Positions 1 through 8,328 of a DNA stretch of 64,000 nucleotides are shown piece by piece. The notes beneath the pieces are model-generated. The model did not search any database. It was given only the letters and a program-made list of their open reading frames with translations, and was not told the origin of the DNA. Position 1 is the first letter of the stretch. The number at the start of each line of letters is the position of its first letter. The stretch is from DASSBQ01 sp040981125 (GTDB lineage: Bacteria; Nitrospirota; Nitrospiria; Nitrospirales; Nitrospiraceae): assembly GCA_040981125.1 (NCBI GenBank), contig JANRMQ010000001.1:62001-126000 (forward strand). Reading direction: 5' to 3'. The position numbers and the translations under genes were made by a program.

Positions 1-34
1 CCCTGCGCACGCCGAGACGTGCGCTTTACCGGGG
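1..34. repeat. Hairpin repeat unit downstream of fliP
   Basis: Positions 5-24 form a perfect 7-bp stem, GCGCACG with CGTGCGC, around the loop CCGAGA, followed by GCTTTACC. Nearly the same unit occurs at 1482-1501, and a stem-changed version occurs at 11719-11905. It begins at the window edge, so more copies may lie outside. It sits between fliP and whatever follows, presumably fliQ. Confidence 0.7.
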
Positions 35-829
35 CTACACAAAGCTTTTCACCATCGATCCGACCACCAGATACCAGCCGTCGGCCAACACGAAGAGAAT
101 CAACTTGAACGGCAGGGAGATGACGACGGGCGGCAACAGCATCATGCCCATCGACATCAGGACGCTGGCCACGACCATATCGACGATCAAGAATGGAATA
201 TAAATAAGGAAACCGATCTGGAATGCGATGCGCAGCTCGCTGAGCATAAAAGCCGGAATGACGATGTGGGTCGGCACCTGATCGACGTTCTCCGGCTTCT
301 TGAGATGGGCCAAATCAATGAAGAGTTCGAGATCCTTGTCCCGCATCTGTTTCAGCATGAAGGCGCGGATCGGCTGAATGCCCCGTGACCAGGCCTCTTC
401 ATAGCCGATGCGCTCCGCCATCAACGGTTGGACCGCATCCTGGTAGACGGCGTTCCCGACCGGCGCCATGACAAACAGCGTAAGAAACAGCGCGAGGCTG
501 ATCAGGACTTGATTGGGAGGAACCTGCTGCGTGCCGAGCGCCTGGCGGAGGAAAGACAGGACGATCACCATCCGCGTGAACGAGGTGACCATGATGAACA
601 AGGCGGGCGCGAGCGACAGGATGGTCAGCAGCGCGAGAATCTGAAGCACCACGGCCGTTTGCTTGGGGCCTTGCTGGCCGAGGTCGATGGTCACGGAGGG
701 ACCTTGAGCCGACGCCGCCGCCCCGTCGATCGGAGCAATGACAAGGACAAGCAGGGTGATGCCGAAGAGCAGAGGCGGGAAGGGCACTGCAGATGTGAAA
801 CCGGTTGACGAAGACCTATCCGCTAACAT
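35..829 (-). CDS. fliP: Flagellar type III export gate protein FliP
   Basis: FliP forms the membrane channel of the flagellar export gate together with FliQ and FliR. The product has a hydrophobic N-terminal leader ending near GAAASA. The conserved core TSFTRMVIVLSFLRQALG and the C-terminal membrane stretch MSMGMMLLPPVVISLPFK are both present. At about 264 residues it is slightly longer than the usual 245-250, because of the leader. I chose the ATG at 829; a GTG at 835 is the alternative. Either start lies inside the end of fliO, so translation is probably coupled. It is the last gene of the minus-strand flagellar run in this window. Confidence 0.96.
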   Translation of the reverse strand: MLADRSSSTGFTSAVPFPPLLFGITLLVLVIAPIDGAAASAQGPSVTIDLGQQGPKQTAVVLQILALLTILSLAPALFIMVTSFTRMVIVLSFLRQALGTQQVPPNQVLISLALFLTLFVMAPVGNAVYQDAVQPLMAERIGYEEAWSRGIQPIRAFMLKQMRDKDLELFIDLAHLKKPENVDQVPTHIVIPAFMLSELRIAFQIGFLIYIPFLIVDMVVASVLMSMGMMLLPPVVISLPFKLILFVLADGWYLVVGSMVKSFV

Positions 830-1181
830 GCTCACCCATGGTTCCAGTGAGCGCTGTCGTCATGCGATGGACCGGCATCCCGCCGGTACCGGAATGCGAC
901 AAGGCCAGTTTGATCTGATCGGGATCCGTGAGCTTTCCCAAGGGGACGAGATCCGTCGCCGTCGTCCCAAGAATGAGCACTTCGCCGGCCACCGCGACAA
1001 CGAGCACCTGTTTGCGAGGCCCCACATGGCCGCTGCTCAATACGCGGATCAAGGAGGTCTCCGACGATCCGAGCAACCGCCGCCCCACCATCGTCCTCGC
1101 TAGTGCCAGCAGGCCTAAGATCAGCCCCAGCACCAAAGCCAGCGACGCCACCATTCGAACTGCGCTCTCCCAGAATTCCAT
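816..1181 (-). CDS. fliO: Flagellar biosynthesis protein FliO
   Basis: FliO is a small bitopic membrane protein that helps assemble the FliP ring. The product has one strong membrane helix (about residues 10-30, VASLALVLGLILGLLALA). A short cytoplasmic beta-rich part follows, with VGPRKQVLVVAVAGEVLILG, the typical FliO region. At 121 residues it matches short FliO proteins. An AGGA precedes the ATG at 1181. The 3' end overlaps fliP. FliO is poorly conserved, so position between fliN and fliP carries much of the call. Confidence 0.88.
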   Translation of the reverse strand: MEFWESAVRMVASLALVLGLILGLLALARTMVGRRLLGSSETSLIRVLSSGHVGPRKQVLVVAVAGEVLILGTTATDLVPLGKLTDPDQIKLALSHSGTGGMPVHRMTTALTGTMGEHVSG

Positions 1182-1513
1182 CGTATCCTGTGATTTAGTG
1201 ACTTGGTGATCTGTCTAATTAAGAACCGCCGTCTCACCGTCTCGACGGCGTCCACAAACGTGACGCTCATTATTCTTCGCGTCGTGGACCTTCACGAAAT
1301 CACCAGCTCGCCAAATCGTACTTTGGTTAATCTCACCCACCCGCCCCGCGCATCCTTCACACCCACCACACCCCCGTTTGCTTCGCAACCGGTCGCCCGG
1401 GACGTGCGCTTTACTGAGTTCACCCGCCCGCCCCGCGCACTTCTGAAAGTGCGCTCTCCCGGTCTCACACCCGCCCACCTCGCGCACGCCGATACGTGCG
1501 CTTTACCCGTGTG
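1182..1513. repeat. fliO-fliN gap with degenerate hairpin repeats
   Basis: This 332-bp gap has no convincing gene. From about 1331 to 1510 it holds three diverged copies of a unit built on TCACCCGCCCRCC followed by a GC hairpin. Clear hairpins are 1435-1454 (GCGCACTT, loop CTGA, AAGTGCGC) and 1482-1501 (GCGCACG, loop CCGATA, CGTGCGC). A first copy around 1331-1415 is decayed. A separate weaker stem, CGCCGT with ACGGCG, lies at 1227-1250 just upstream of fliO. Confidence 0.75.
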
Positions 1514-1888
1514 TTAACCGAGCTGCTGCAGACGCTGATTCGGGCTCACCACATCGGTCAGCCGGATCCCGAATTTTTCGTTGACGACGACGACTTCCCC
1601 TCGCGCCACCAACTTATTGTTCACCAACACTTCCATCGGCTCCCCCGCAAGCTTGTCGAGTTCGATGACGGACCCTTGCCCCAGTTGCAACAACTCCCTG
1701 ATCAGCATGCGCGTGCCGCCGATGTGCACGGTCACTTGGAGCGGAATATCCAGGAGAAAGTCGATGTTCTTATTGCTTGCCGCTTGGCCGGTCTCCTCGA
1801 CGGGAGGAAATGAGGCCGTCTGCGCGGCCGCTCCGGCGTTGTCCGCCGCCCCACTGCCGGCAGGTTGGCTGACTTCGGTATTAGCCAT
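1514..1888 (-). CDS. fliN: Flagellar motor switch protein FliN
   Basis: FliN forms the base of the C ring and also docks the FliH-FliI export ATPase complex. The C-terminal SpoA domain is clear from about residue 45: NIDFLLDIPLQVTVHIGGTR, then IRELLQLGQGSVIELDKLAG and VNEKFGIRLTDVV. The N-terminal 40 residues are Ala/Pro-rich and variable, as in other FliN proteins. I chose the ATG at 1888 because AAGGAG lies 8 bases upstream; an upstream start at 1915 lacks such a site. The gene follows fliM by 30 bases. Confidence 0.96.
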   Translation of the reverse strand: MANTEVSQPAGSGAADNAGAAAQTASFPPVEETGQAASNKNIDFLLDIPLQVTVHIGGTRMLIRELLQLGQGSVIELDKLAGEPMEVLVNNKLVARGEVVVVNEKFGIRLTDVVSPNQRLQQLG

Positions 1889-1918
1889 GAATGCAACTCC
1901 TTCGTGCGCCTTCATTGC

Positions 1919-2893
1919 TCATGAAAGGACCTTACTGATTCGACAGGCATGATTGCCTTTAAAGACGCCGGGCGAGCCGAGAAACTTGGGCCGCTCTTCG
2001 ACGAAGCACCAGAGAGGATCGCCGGGATGCTCATTCAATAACAGCACGTCGCCCGGCGCGAAGTTCAGCACGTCTTGCACGCTGATCGTAGCGGTCCCCA
2101 ATCGAACCTTCACCGAGACGGCACAATCTTGGAGTGAATCGCGGAAACGGCTTTCCCAACTACTGTCCTGCTCGATATGGTCGGCAAACAGACCCGAGTA
2201 GAGCTTTTCCTTGATCGGCTCCAGCATGGCATAGGGATAGGCGATGAACAGATCCCGTGACGCCTCGCCGATCTGGACCTGCAACGTCACCACGACGACG
2301 ATCTCGGTCAATGTCACGACCATGGCGAACTGCGGATTGCTTTCGGACCTGGTATGGGAAATCTTCGCGGGCAACACCGCCTGCCAGGCTCGCTCCAGAT
2401 CCGTCATCGCATGTTGCACGAATTTCTTGATGAGGCGCATCTGAATCGGAGTAAATTCCCGCCCTTCGGGCTTGACGTGAGTCTGAACCCGGCCGCCGAA
2501 AAAATAGTCGACGATGAGGTAGACCAGCGAGGCGTCCATGACCAATAACCCGTTGCCCCTGAGCGGCTCCATGACGAAGATATTGAGGGACGAAGGCAGT
2601 GGGATTCGCTTAATGAAGTCACCGAACTTCACAATCTCGGTTCCCACCACGCTGAACTCGACCTTCTCCCGCAAGACGCTGGTCCAGGCGAGCGATTGGC
2701 GGCGGGACAACCGATCATTGATCATCTCCATCGTGGGCATGCGCCCGCGAATGATCCGTTCCTGATTGAGAAGATCGTATCCCTTGATCCCGGTCCCGCT
2801 CCCGCTTTCCTCTTTGGGCGTGGTATCGACTTCACCGGACACGACTCCGCCCATCAGGGCATCGATTTCCTCTTGAGATAGGATTTTATCCAT
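1919..2893 (-). CDS. fliM: Flagellar motor switch protein FliM
   Basis: FliM is the C-ring protein that binds phosphorylated CheY and controls rotation sense. The N-terminus has the CheY-binding motif LSQEEIDALMGG (residues 5-16). The CheC-like middle domain includes IVDYFFGG, and a SpoA domain closes the protein (VRLGTATISVQDVLNFAPGD). Its 324 residues are normal for the family. It lies 20 bases after fliL and 30 before fliN. Retention of the CheY motif implies chemotactic control, although no che gene is in the window. Confidence 0.97.
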   Translation of the reverse strand: MDKILSQEEIDALMGGVVSGEVDTTPKEESGSGTGIKGYDLLNQERIIRGRMPTMEMINDRLSRRQSLAWTSVLREKVEFSVVGTEIVKFGDFIKRIPLPSSLNIFVMEPLRGNGLLVMDASLVYLIVDYFFGGRVQTHVKPEGREFTPIQMRLIKKFVQHAMTDLERAWQAVLPAKISHTRSESNPQFAMVVTLTEIVVVVTLQVQIGEASRDLFIAYPYAMLEPIKEKLYSGLFADHIEQDSSWESRFRDSLQDCAVSVKVRLGTATISVQDVLNFAPGDVLLLNEHPGDPLWCFVEERPKFLGSPGVFKGNHACRISKVLS

Positions 2894-2913
2894 GACGCCA
2901 ACCGCGACGGCGG

Positions 2914-3447
2914 CTACTGAATAACGAATTCCGTGAAATAGGCGGACCGGACGCCGGGCCTCGGCAAGAGGCCGTTGATCCGCTGAGTAATCTCCTCGCG
3001 AAGCTGCGCTTTTCCCTGAGGGCTCCGGATCGCCGCTGAATCCTTGCTCGTCAGAAGGACCAGGATGGTGTCTCGGATCTGCGGTGTCCGCGCTTTGACT
3101 TCTTCGGTGGCCTCGGATCGGTCCAATTCCAATTTGACGTTCAATTTCAGATAGCGGATCTCTGGCGTGTCGGCCAGATTGACGATGAACGGCTCCAAAT
3201 CGGCAATCGCGCCAGGCTCGACGCCATGACCAGCCTTCTTCCCGGCCTCTTGGTGCCCCGCCGGCTTATCGGCTGCAACCTCGGTCTTGCCTTCCTCGAC
3301 CGCCTTTGAACCGGCCGTCATTCGAAACAGCGCATAGGCTCCACCCAACCCGATCAGCATGGCCCCCGCGACGATGATAATCACCAGTTTCAACGGAATA
3401 CCGCTCGCCACCGGCACCGTCATTTTCTCTTCAGCCGCTTCCGCCAT
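2914..3447 (-). CDS. fliL: Flagellar basal body-associated protein FliL
   Basis: FliL is a single-pass inner-membrane protein that encircles the stator and supports torque. After a short cytoplasmic tail, residues about 17-43 form the membrane helix (LVIIIVAGAMLIGLGGAYAL). A charged Lys/Glu linker and the periplasmic FliL domain follow (DLEPFIVNLADTPEIRYLKL, then RDTILVLLTSK). It has 177 residues, a usual size. GGAGGGGG precedes the ATG. A sigma-54 type motif at 3491-3506 sits 43 bases upstream, so fliL probably heads a sub-operon fliLMNOP. Confidence 0.95.
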   Translation of the reverse strand: MAEAAEEKMTVPVASGIPLKLVIIIVAGAMLIGLGGAYALFRMTAGSKAVEEGKTEVAADKPAGHQEAGKKAGHGVEPGAIADLEPFIVNLADTPEIRYLKLNVKLELDRSEATEEVKARTPQIRDTILVLLTSKDSAAIRSPQGKAQLREEITQRINGLLPRPGVRSAYFTEFVIQ

Positions 3448-3490
3448 AGAACCCCCTCCTCACGACTGTGTCGCCGGGATAGCAGAGGTG

Positions 3491-3506
3491 TGCAATGCAT
3501 ATGCCA
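3491..3506 (-). promoter_or_regulatory. Sigma-54 (-24/-12) promoter motif for fliLMNOP
   Basis: Read on the minus strand the sequence is TGGCATATGCATTGCA, matching the sigma-54 consensus TGGCACG-N4-TTGCA with the invariant GG and GC exactly 10 bases apart. Transcription would start near 3480, giving a leader of about 33 bases before fliL. Sigma-54 activators of the NtrC type are encoded at 15-21 kb. This is by-eye evidence only. Confidence 0.7.
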
Positions 3507-3705
3507 CGTACAAAGACGTAAAACAGAGGCATCACGCGCGAAACGGCTTGCTGAACGCCGCTCTGCCGTCAGTTGGGTGACAAACCCCTCTCCTGCCCTG
3601 ACAGACGGTTGACGGGAAGCCAACGGAATGAGGAATGAAGAATGGGAATGTTTCGACTTAATGAAGATACGAACTGAGAACGGACGCCGAGCGGTCGAGG
3701 AAGGG

Positions 3706-3743
3706 GGGCGGGAGGCGCGTTGCCGTCACGCGCGCTCCCGCCC
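3706..3743 (-). terminator. Strong GC hairpin downstream of flgE
   Basis: GGGCGGGAG (3706-3714) pairs perfectly with CTCCCGCCC (3735-3743). The stem continues inward with GCGCGT and ACGCGC, with one bulge. It lies 18 bases past the flgE stop and before the fliL promoter motif, which fits an end for the flgE transcript. There is no T run, so it may stabilise or process mRNA instead. The rest of the 314-bp flgE-fliL gap shows no gene. Confidence 0.55.
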
Positions 3744-3761
3744 TTACGTGTTCGCCCGCCT

Positions 3762-4988
3762 TTACCGTTTCAGATTGACGAGTTCTTGCAGCATTTCATC
3801 GCTGGTGGTGATCGCGCGGGAGTTGGCCTGGAACGCACGTTGAGTAATGATCATATCCACGAATTCCTTGCCGAGGTCCACGTTGGATTGCTCGACCGCG
3901 CCTGACACCACCTTGCCGAGGCCGTTCGTCGTAGCCGCTCCGGAGAGCGGCGCGCCGGATTCGATCGATTCGATGAACAGGTTATCTCCACCCTTGGCCA
4001 GACCTTCCGGATTGACGAACCGGTTCAGGACGACTTGGGCCAGCGCTCTGGTCACGCCGTTCGTGAACTGTGCGACGACCTTTCCTTGAGCATCGACCGA
4101 AATCCGATCCAGCGTTCCGGCCGCAAACCCATTCTGAACTTGATCGATGACACCCGACGGCGAGCCGAATTGCGTGATGTTGGAAAAATCCACGGTCACT
4201 GTTTGCGGCGTCGTGGCCCCTCCGGGAATGACGAGCGACATGGCCTGCGATCCGCCGGAAGTCAGCGCCCCGCTTGCGTTGAACGCCAGATTGGTCTGCG
4301 CGACAGCGGCCGCGCTCCCGACCTGCGAGTAGAGATTCCAGGTGTTGGCCGTGGACGTCTTCACGAAATACAGGCGGAGCTGCTGCGCATTGCCCAGCGA
4401 ATCATAGACGGGCAGACCCGTCGAGAAATTATAGGTAGTGGGATCGCTTACGTTGAACGCGCCGGTCGGCGCAGTGGCATTCGCATCGAGATTCGCCCGG
4501 ATGGAGGCGGTGCTCGTGATCTGTGGAGGAACCGCATTGGAGGTCAGCGTAATATTGTCGACGGTATTAGTGATGTTCCCGTTGGCATCCGCCTGATACC
4601 CCTGCAACAGGAAACCGCCGGCATTCACGATTTGCCCCTGGTTGTTCACTTTGAACTGCCCGTCTCGTGAGTAGAATCCGGCGCCCGCGCTATCGTTGAG
4701 CAGGTAAAAGCCGTTGCCGTCGATGGCCAGATCGAAGGTCTTGCCGGTGGTCGTCAACGATCCTTGCGTAAAATTGGCCTGGACATCGTTCATGAAGACA
4801 CCCAGCCCGATCTGATCGGAGCCGGCGCCCGCGGCAAGGCTGGCGGACACCAGTTCGGCAAAGGTTGCGCGGCTGGACTTGAACCCGATGGTGCCGACGT
4901 TCGCGATATTGTTCCCGATGACCGACATGGCGTTCCCGTATGAATTCAACCCCGTGACCGCCGTAAACATGCCTGTGAGAATTCCCAT
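3762..4988 (-). CDS. flgE: Flagellar hook protein FlgE
   Basis: FlgE is the structural subunit of the flagellar hook, exported by the flagellar type III system. The N-terminal rod/hook signature is MTAVTGLN-like at residues 7-15, followed by MSVIGNNIANVGTIGFKSSR. The C-terminal signature is MIITQRAFQANSRAITTSDE. The middle is Thr/Ser/Asn-rich, as in hook subunits. At 408 residues it is ordinary. GAAGGAGG precedes the ATG. It follows flgD, its assembly cap, and a strong hairpin follows it. Confidence 0.97.
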   Translation of the reverse strand: MGILTGMFTAVTGLNSYGNAMSVIGNNIANVGTIGFKSSRATFAELVSASLAAGAGSDQIGLGVFMNDVQANFTQGSLTTTGKTFDLAIDGNGFYLLNDSAGAGFYSRDGQFKVNNQGQIVNAGGFLLQGYQADANGNITNTVDNITLTSNAVPPQITSTASIRANLDANATAPTGAFNVSDPTTYNFSTGLPVYDSLGNAQQLRLYFVKTSTANTWNLYSQVGSAAAVAQTNLAFNASGALTSGGSQAMSLVIPGGATTPQTVTVDFSNITQFGSPSGVIDQVQNGFAAGTLDRISVDAQGKVVAQFTNGVTRALAQVVLNRFVNPEGLAKGGDNLFIESIESGAPLSGAATTNGLGKVVSGAVEQSNVDLGKEFVDMIITQRAFQANSRAITTSDEMLQELVNLKR

Positions 4989-5027
4989 GGTCTCGTCCTC
5001 CTTCGGTGTACCGGCTTCGCTTGATGG

Positions 5028-5345
5028 TTACGCAGTCGCGCTCGTTTCCGGCGCCTTCTCCTGCGGGGTATCCGTCTGTGCCGAACCTTGCGCGGCCTTC
5101 TGGAGCGATACGCTTTGCTCCATCAGGTCGACCAGCTTCGTAAGTTGCTCCAACTGCGTAAACTGGGCGGTCTGGGCGATGAAATCCTGATTTTCGATCG
5201 GGTTCATCGGATCCTGATGCTGCAATTGCGTGACCAATAGTTTCAGAAAATCATCCTGCCCCAAGGCTTTCGGCCCATCCGTCATCGGAGTCGCCGTCGA
5301 ATTCGTCGATGAGGAGCCGTTGATCACTTGATTGATGTCCATCAT
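5028..5345 (-). CDS. flgD: Flagellar hook assembly (capping) protein FlgD, short form
   Basis: FlgD is the scaffold that caps the growing hook. The conserved N-terminal region is complete: LGQDDFLKLLVTQLQHQDPM, then NQDFIAQTAQFTQLEQL. The protein ends about 45 residues later at roughly 105 residues in all. It therefore lacks the C-terminal Ig-like/Tudor domains of the 220-residue enterobacterial type; such short forms exist. Two adjacent ATGs (5345 and 5342) follow GGGAGG, and 5342 has the better spacing. A longer upstream frame to 5390 overlaps fliK spacing and lacks a ribosome site. Confidence 0.93.
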   Translation of the reverse strand: MMDINQVINGSSSTNSTATPMTDGPKALGQDDFLKLLVTQLQHQDPMNPIENQDFIAQTAQFTQLEQLTKLVDLMEQSVSLQKAAQGSAQTDTPQEKAPETSATA

Positions 5346-5382
5346 ATCCTCCCGGCAAATGAATCGCTGCGCGCCATGCCAC

Positions 5383-6969
5383 TCATGCAAAAATACTCAC
5401 AATCCCACGCGGCCGGCGTGGATCGGCCGCGATCGGTTCCCCCGCACCATGCTCAGGCCCACGCATACTCGTCTCATCGCGGGCGGGACGCCATTCGGAC
5501 TCTTGCCGAAGCGAGCCTTGCGAGTCGCCGCGCGACAGTTGCTGCTGATCCACTGTGACCTTGAACTCCCCCATTTCCAGACCTGAGCTCTGCAGCTTGT
5601 TTTCCAATTGCTGCTGTTGGCTGAGCATGCCCTGTCCAAGATCCATATGTTCGGTTCGGATATGAGCATGAACAGTGCGATCCATCATGAAAATACGCAC
5701 ATTGACCGGGCCGAGATCGGCCGGTTCGAGATCCAAGCTGACCGACTGCATAGAAGACGGACGAACGTCTCCCGGCGAGGAGGCTTCGGACGCCGCTCCC
5801 ATCCGGCCGGTTCCAATCGATGCTCCGGTCTTCCCTGTTCCGCCGTCACTCAACGCCGGCCTTTCTCCGCCCAAGGCCGTGACCGTCTCGCCGAATCCGG
5901 ACTCACCATGCGCGTGACTCTGGCCGGCTCCACGCGATTCCATCTGGCCGCCCGCCCGATCATCGCGTTCGGCCATCGCGTACTCCTGTCCCCGACTCGC
6001 GTGCGACAGATCGGAAAAGTTCGGGTTTTCTCCCGTCAAGCCAGAGGCGGCCGGATCACCCATCGGCCGATCCTGTGTTCCGGTGCTTTGATTTTGGATC
6101 GATGGCGCTTCTGCGGGAGGGGAAGCCTGGGGCAGAGATCGAGCAGCGTGCTCCTGGACGGAAACCTCTCCCCTCGTTGATACAGGAGAGGCTATCGTCG
6201 CTGTAACCGCCTCAGTTTGCGTGCTCGCTCCATTGGGTTGACCTGCTTGCTGTCCCGTTATCGCTGATCCGGTGAGAATCGCACCGGTTTTGCCGTTCGA
6301 TTGCGGCTGATTGCCTTGTCCGGCTTTTGCCGACAGCAGGTCCGGATTTCCATGGCTCTCAGACGCCGGCTGCATGGAGGCATCAGCGGCAGTCGCCGGA
6401 ATCGCTGCTGTCGACTGGGACGCAAGCCCGGCGAGCAGGCAGGCGCCATCGGCAGAACAGTCGGTTGCCGCCTGCACCTGGACGGAATCAATGTAACAAA
6501 CCGACAGTGCGATGATGCGGGACGTCTCATCTCCGGAAGACTGATCCGTGGTCGTCTGCTCTGCCTCGGTCTTCGATTTCTCTTCTGGTGGACGCGTCTC
6601 CTTCGCCTGAGGCCGCTCAGTCCCAGGCGCAGATTGATTCGCCGCGGCCGATGACTGTTTCGGTTTGTCCGATTGAGGGGCCCGGTGAGTGTCGGCCCCG
6701 CGCGGCCGTTGTGTCGGCCGCGACGACACCGGCCGCTCCGCTGAAGACGCTCGATCCGTCTCGTGACCTCGTTCCCGCCGTTCAATGGATCGCGAACGAT
6801 CCGAGGCGTTCGGCCCCGGCCTGACGACGCTGTTGAGAACCGACGAGAATTGTTGTCTTGACAGGACGTCGTCACGCCTCGATCGATCTTCCAGAAACCC
6901 CGTTGCCGACGCATTGGACGCGGCAGGATTGTCGGCAGCCGGCGGCAATATGGTCGATAGCAGTATCAT
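5383..6969 (-). CDS. fliK: Flagellar hook-length control protein FliK
   Basis: FliK is the exported molecular ruler that ends hook growth and switches export specificity. The first 400 residues are low in hydrophobics and rich in Ser, Ala, Gln, Pro and Gly, as expected of a ruler. The C-terminal Flg_hook domain is recognisable: LDLEPADLGPVNVRIFMMDR, then LENKLQSSGLEMGEFKVTVD. I chose the ATG at 6969 (about 528 residues). Its GGAGG lies 13 bases upstream, rather far. A short inverted repeat (TGGCAT with ATGCCA, 6994-7015) and a sigma-54-like motif lie just upstream. Confidence 0.9.
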   Translation of the reverse strand: MILLSTILPPAADNPAASNASATGFLEDRSRRDDVLSRQQFSSVLNSVVRPGPNASDRSRSIERRERGHETDRASSAERPVSSRPTQRPRGADTHRAPQSDKPKQSSAAANQSAPGTERPQAKETRPPEEKSKTEAEQTTTDQSSGDETSRIIALSVCYIDSVQVQAATDCSADGACLLAGLASQSTAAIPATAADASMQPASESHGNPDLLSAKAGQGNQPQSNGKTGAILTGSAITGQQAGQPNGASTQTEAVTATIASPVSTRGEVSVQEHAARSLPQASPPAEAPSIQNQSTGTQDRPMGDPAASGLTGENPNFSDLSHASRGQEYAMAERDDRAGGQMESRGAGQSHAHGESGFGETVTALGGERPALSDGGTGKTGASIGTGRMGAASEASSPGDVRPSSMQSVSLDLEPADLGPVNVRIFMMDRTVHAHIRTEHMDLGQGMLSQQQQLENKLQSSGLEMGEFKVTVDQQQLSRGDSQGSLRQESEWRPARDETSMRGPEHGAGEPIAADPRRPRGIVSIFA

Positions 6970-6999
6970 ATGGGTGTTCACTCCTCCAAGGCATGGCAT

Positions 7000-7015
7000 T
7001 ACAAGGGCCATGCCA
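7000..7015 (-). promoter_or_regulatory. Possible sigma-54 promoter before fliK
   Basis: On the minus strand the sequence is TGGCATGGCCCTTGTA. The -24 part is near-perfect and the spacing is right, but the -12 element reads TTGTA instead of TTGCA. It ends 30 bases before the fliK start, close to the geometry before flgB and fliL. The altered -12 makes it only a candidate. Confidence 0.35.
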
Positions 7016-7142
7016 CAAGCGTCTCGATCAAAACTCCGCCTGACCGCATGATTTCTATTGGGACAATCCGGCAATGGGAAGAGAGTGGGAAAAGTTTACT
7101 GCGGCACGCGGCAAAAACTTCCGTGGCATTGTCATCAGGAGG

Positions 7143-7865
7143 TCAGGGAGGGGTCAGCAACTGCTCGGTCAACCGGGCGGCTCGTTCCGGCCGAACGGCC
7201 GCGAGAATCGCGCCGGCTGATTTTTCTTTGAGAATACGAAGCAACTCGATCGCCTTTCGTTCAGGCATGCGCTCAAGGCTGGCCGCCGCTTCTTCAGGCG
7301 GCATCGCTTCATAGATCTTCGCCAGTTGGGTCTGATGCAACGCGCGCGATGCAGCCGACTCCTTTTGCCGGCGGAGCTTCCGCTCATCATCCCGTTTCTG
7401 CAGTTCTTCCCCTTGCTGCTTTTGCGCGGCCGCCGCTTTCTCATACTTTTCCAACATCTGCTCCAGCTCGACCTTCAGGATACGCAGCCGTTCCTCGGCG
7501 CCCCGCAAGGAAGCTTCACGGCGATCGAGATGCCGCTTGCGTTGGTTGAGCATGTCGATGATTTCACCCGGAACAGTGAGCGCCGGTCCTTGAAGGCCAT
7601 TTGAACCGTCTTTCGCCTCAGACTCCGGGCCGGATGTCTTGTAGGAGGACCCGTCGCCGGGCGGTCCGGCCTTTGGAGTATTCTCGACGGCAGGACCCGG
7701 GAGATCGTGAGCCCCCTCGGCCCGGACCTGATCCACAAACACCTGACCACTGCACAACCAACCGACTGTCACCAGCACACACAGAACACGTGTCGGCCGT
7801 GATCCTGTTCGGATCATTCCCGCCGTGAGAGAGCGCTCGCCCCCGGTGATTGAACCGTCAGCCAT
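7143..7865 (-). CDS. MotE-like protein with MgtE-N type C-terminal domain
   Basis: MotE-family proteins are periplasmic, coiled-coil flagellar proteins, shown in some bacteria to chaperone the stator partner MotC. From the ATG at 7865 the product has an N-terminal signal or anchor (VLCVLVTVGWLCSG). A Gly/Pro-rich linker and a long charged coiled coil (DMLNQRKRHLDRREASLRGA onward) follow. It ends with the helical domain LAKIYEAMPPEEAAASLERM and IELLRILKEKSAGAILAAV. The ATG overlaps the fliJ stop by 8 bases, indicating coupling. In this position, between fliJ and fliK, such genes are common. Its motor role is inferred from family. Confidence 0.78.
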   Translation of the reverse strand: MADGSITGGERSLTAGMIRTGSRPTRVLCVLVTVGWLCSGQVFVDQVRAEGAHDLPGPAVENTPKAGPPGDGSSYKTSGPESEAKDGSNGLQGPALTVPGEIIDMLNQRKRHLDRREASLRGAEERLRILKVELEQMLEKYEKAAAAQKQQGEELQKRDDERKLRRQKESAASRALHQTQLAKIYEAMPPEEAAASLERMPERKAIELLRILKEKSAGAILAAVRPERAARLTEQLLTPP

Positions 7866-8328
7866 GGGAGTCCGACCCCGATTGCACCGCTCCACGCCGA
7901 TCCTTGTACCAAGCGCGCCGGCGGGCCGCTTGTTCGTCCATGAGCCGCTGATCCTCATGGAGTTGCGCTTGCTGCAGAACTTCCAGGCGCCGCCGAATCA
8001 GAATGTCGAGCTTTTTTCGTTCCTGCATCGCCACAATCAGATCAGCCTGGGCGCTTGTCCAATCACGATGCAGCCGGCCATGAGCATCGGCCGCCCTCGC
8101 CGCCTTGACCGAGGCGCTCTCGATATCCATATACCAGCGGTGCGCCTCGTCGACCGTCAAACCGGTCCGTCCAGCTTCGGCATAGCGCCGCTGCTTGTCG
8201 GTCACCTCCGATTCACAGGCGGCGGATCGTTCCATTGCCTCCTGCAGCCGGCGCGCCGCCGCGGCCAATTCGATGTGAAGCGCCTCCTCGATCTGGCTCC
8301 GATAGGCCAGCAATCGGGACAAGTTCAT
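7858..8328 (-). CDS. fliJ: Flagellar export chaperone FliJ
   Basis: FliJ is the coiled-coil stalk of the flagellar ATPase complex, inserting into the FliI ring. The product is almost entirely charged heptad-like helix, from MNLSRLLAYRSQIEEALHIE to the end, with no catalytic motif. Its 156 residues match the family (about 145-155). It overlaps fliI upstream by 4 bases (ATGA) and the MotE-like gene downstream by 8 bases. FliJ sequences are poorly conserved, so order and coiled-coil character support the call. Confidence 0.9.
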   Translation of the reverse strand: MNLSRLLAYRSQIEEALHIELAAAARRLQEAMERSAACESEVTDKQRRYAEAGRTGLTVDEAHRWYMDIESASVKAARAADAHGRLHRDWTSAQADLIVAMQERKKLDILIRRRLEVLQQAQLHEDQRLMDEQAARRRAWYKDRRGAVQSGSDSHG

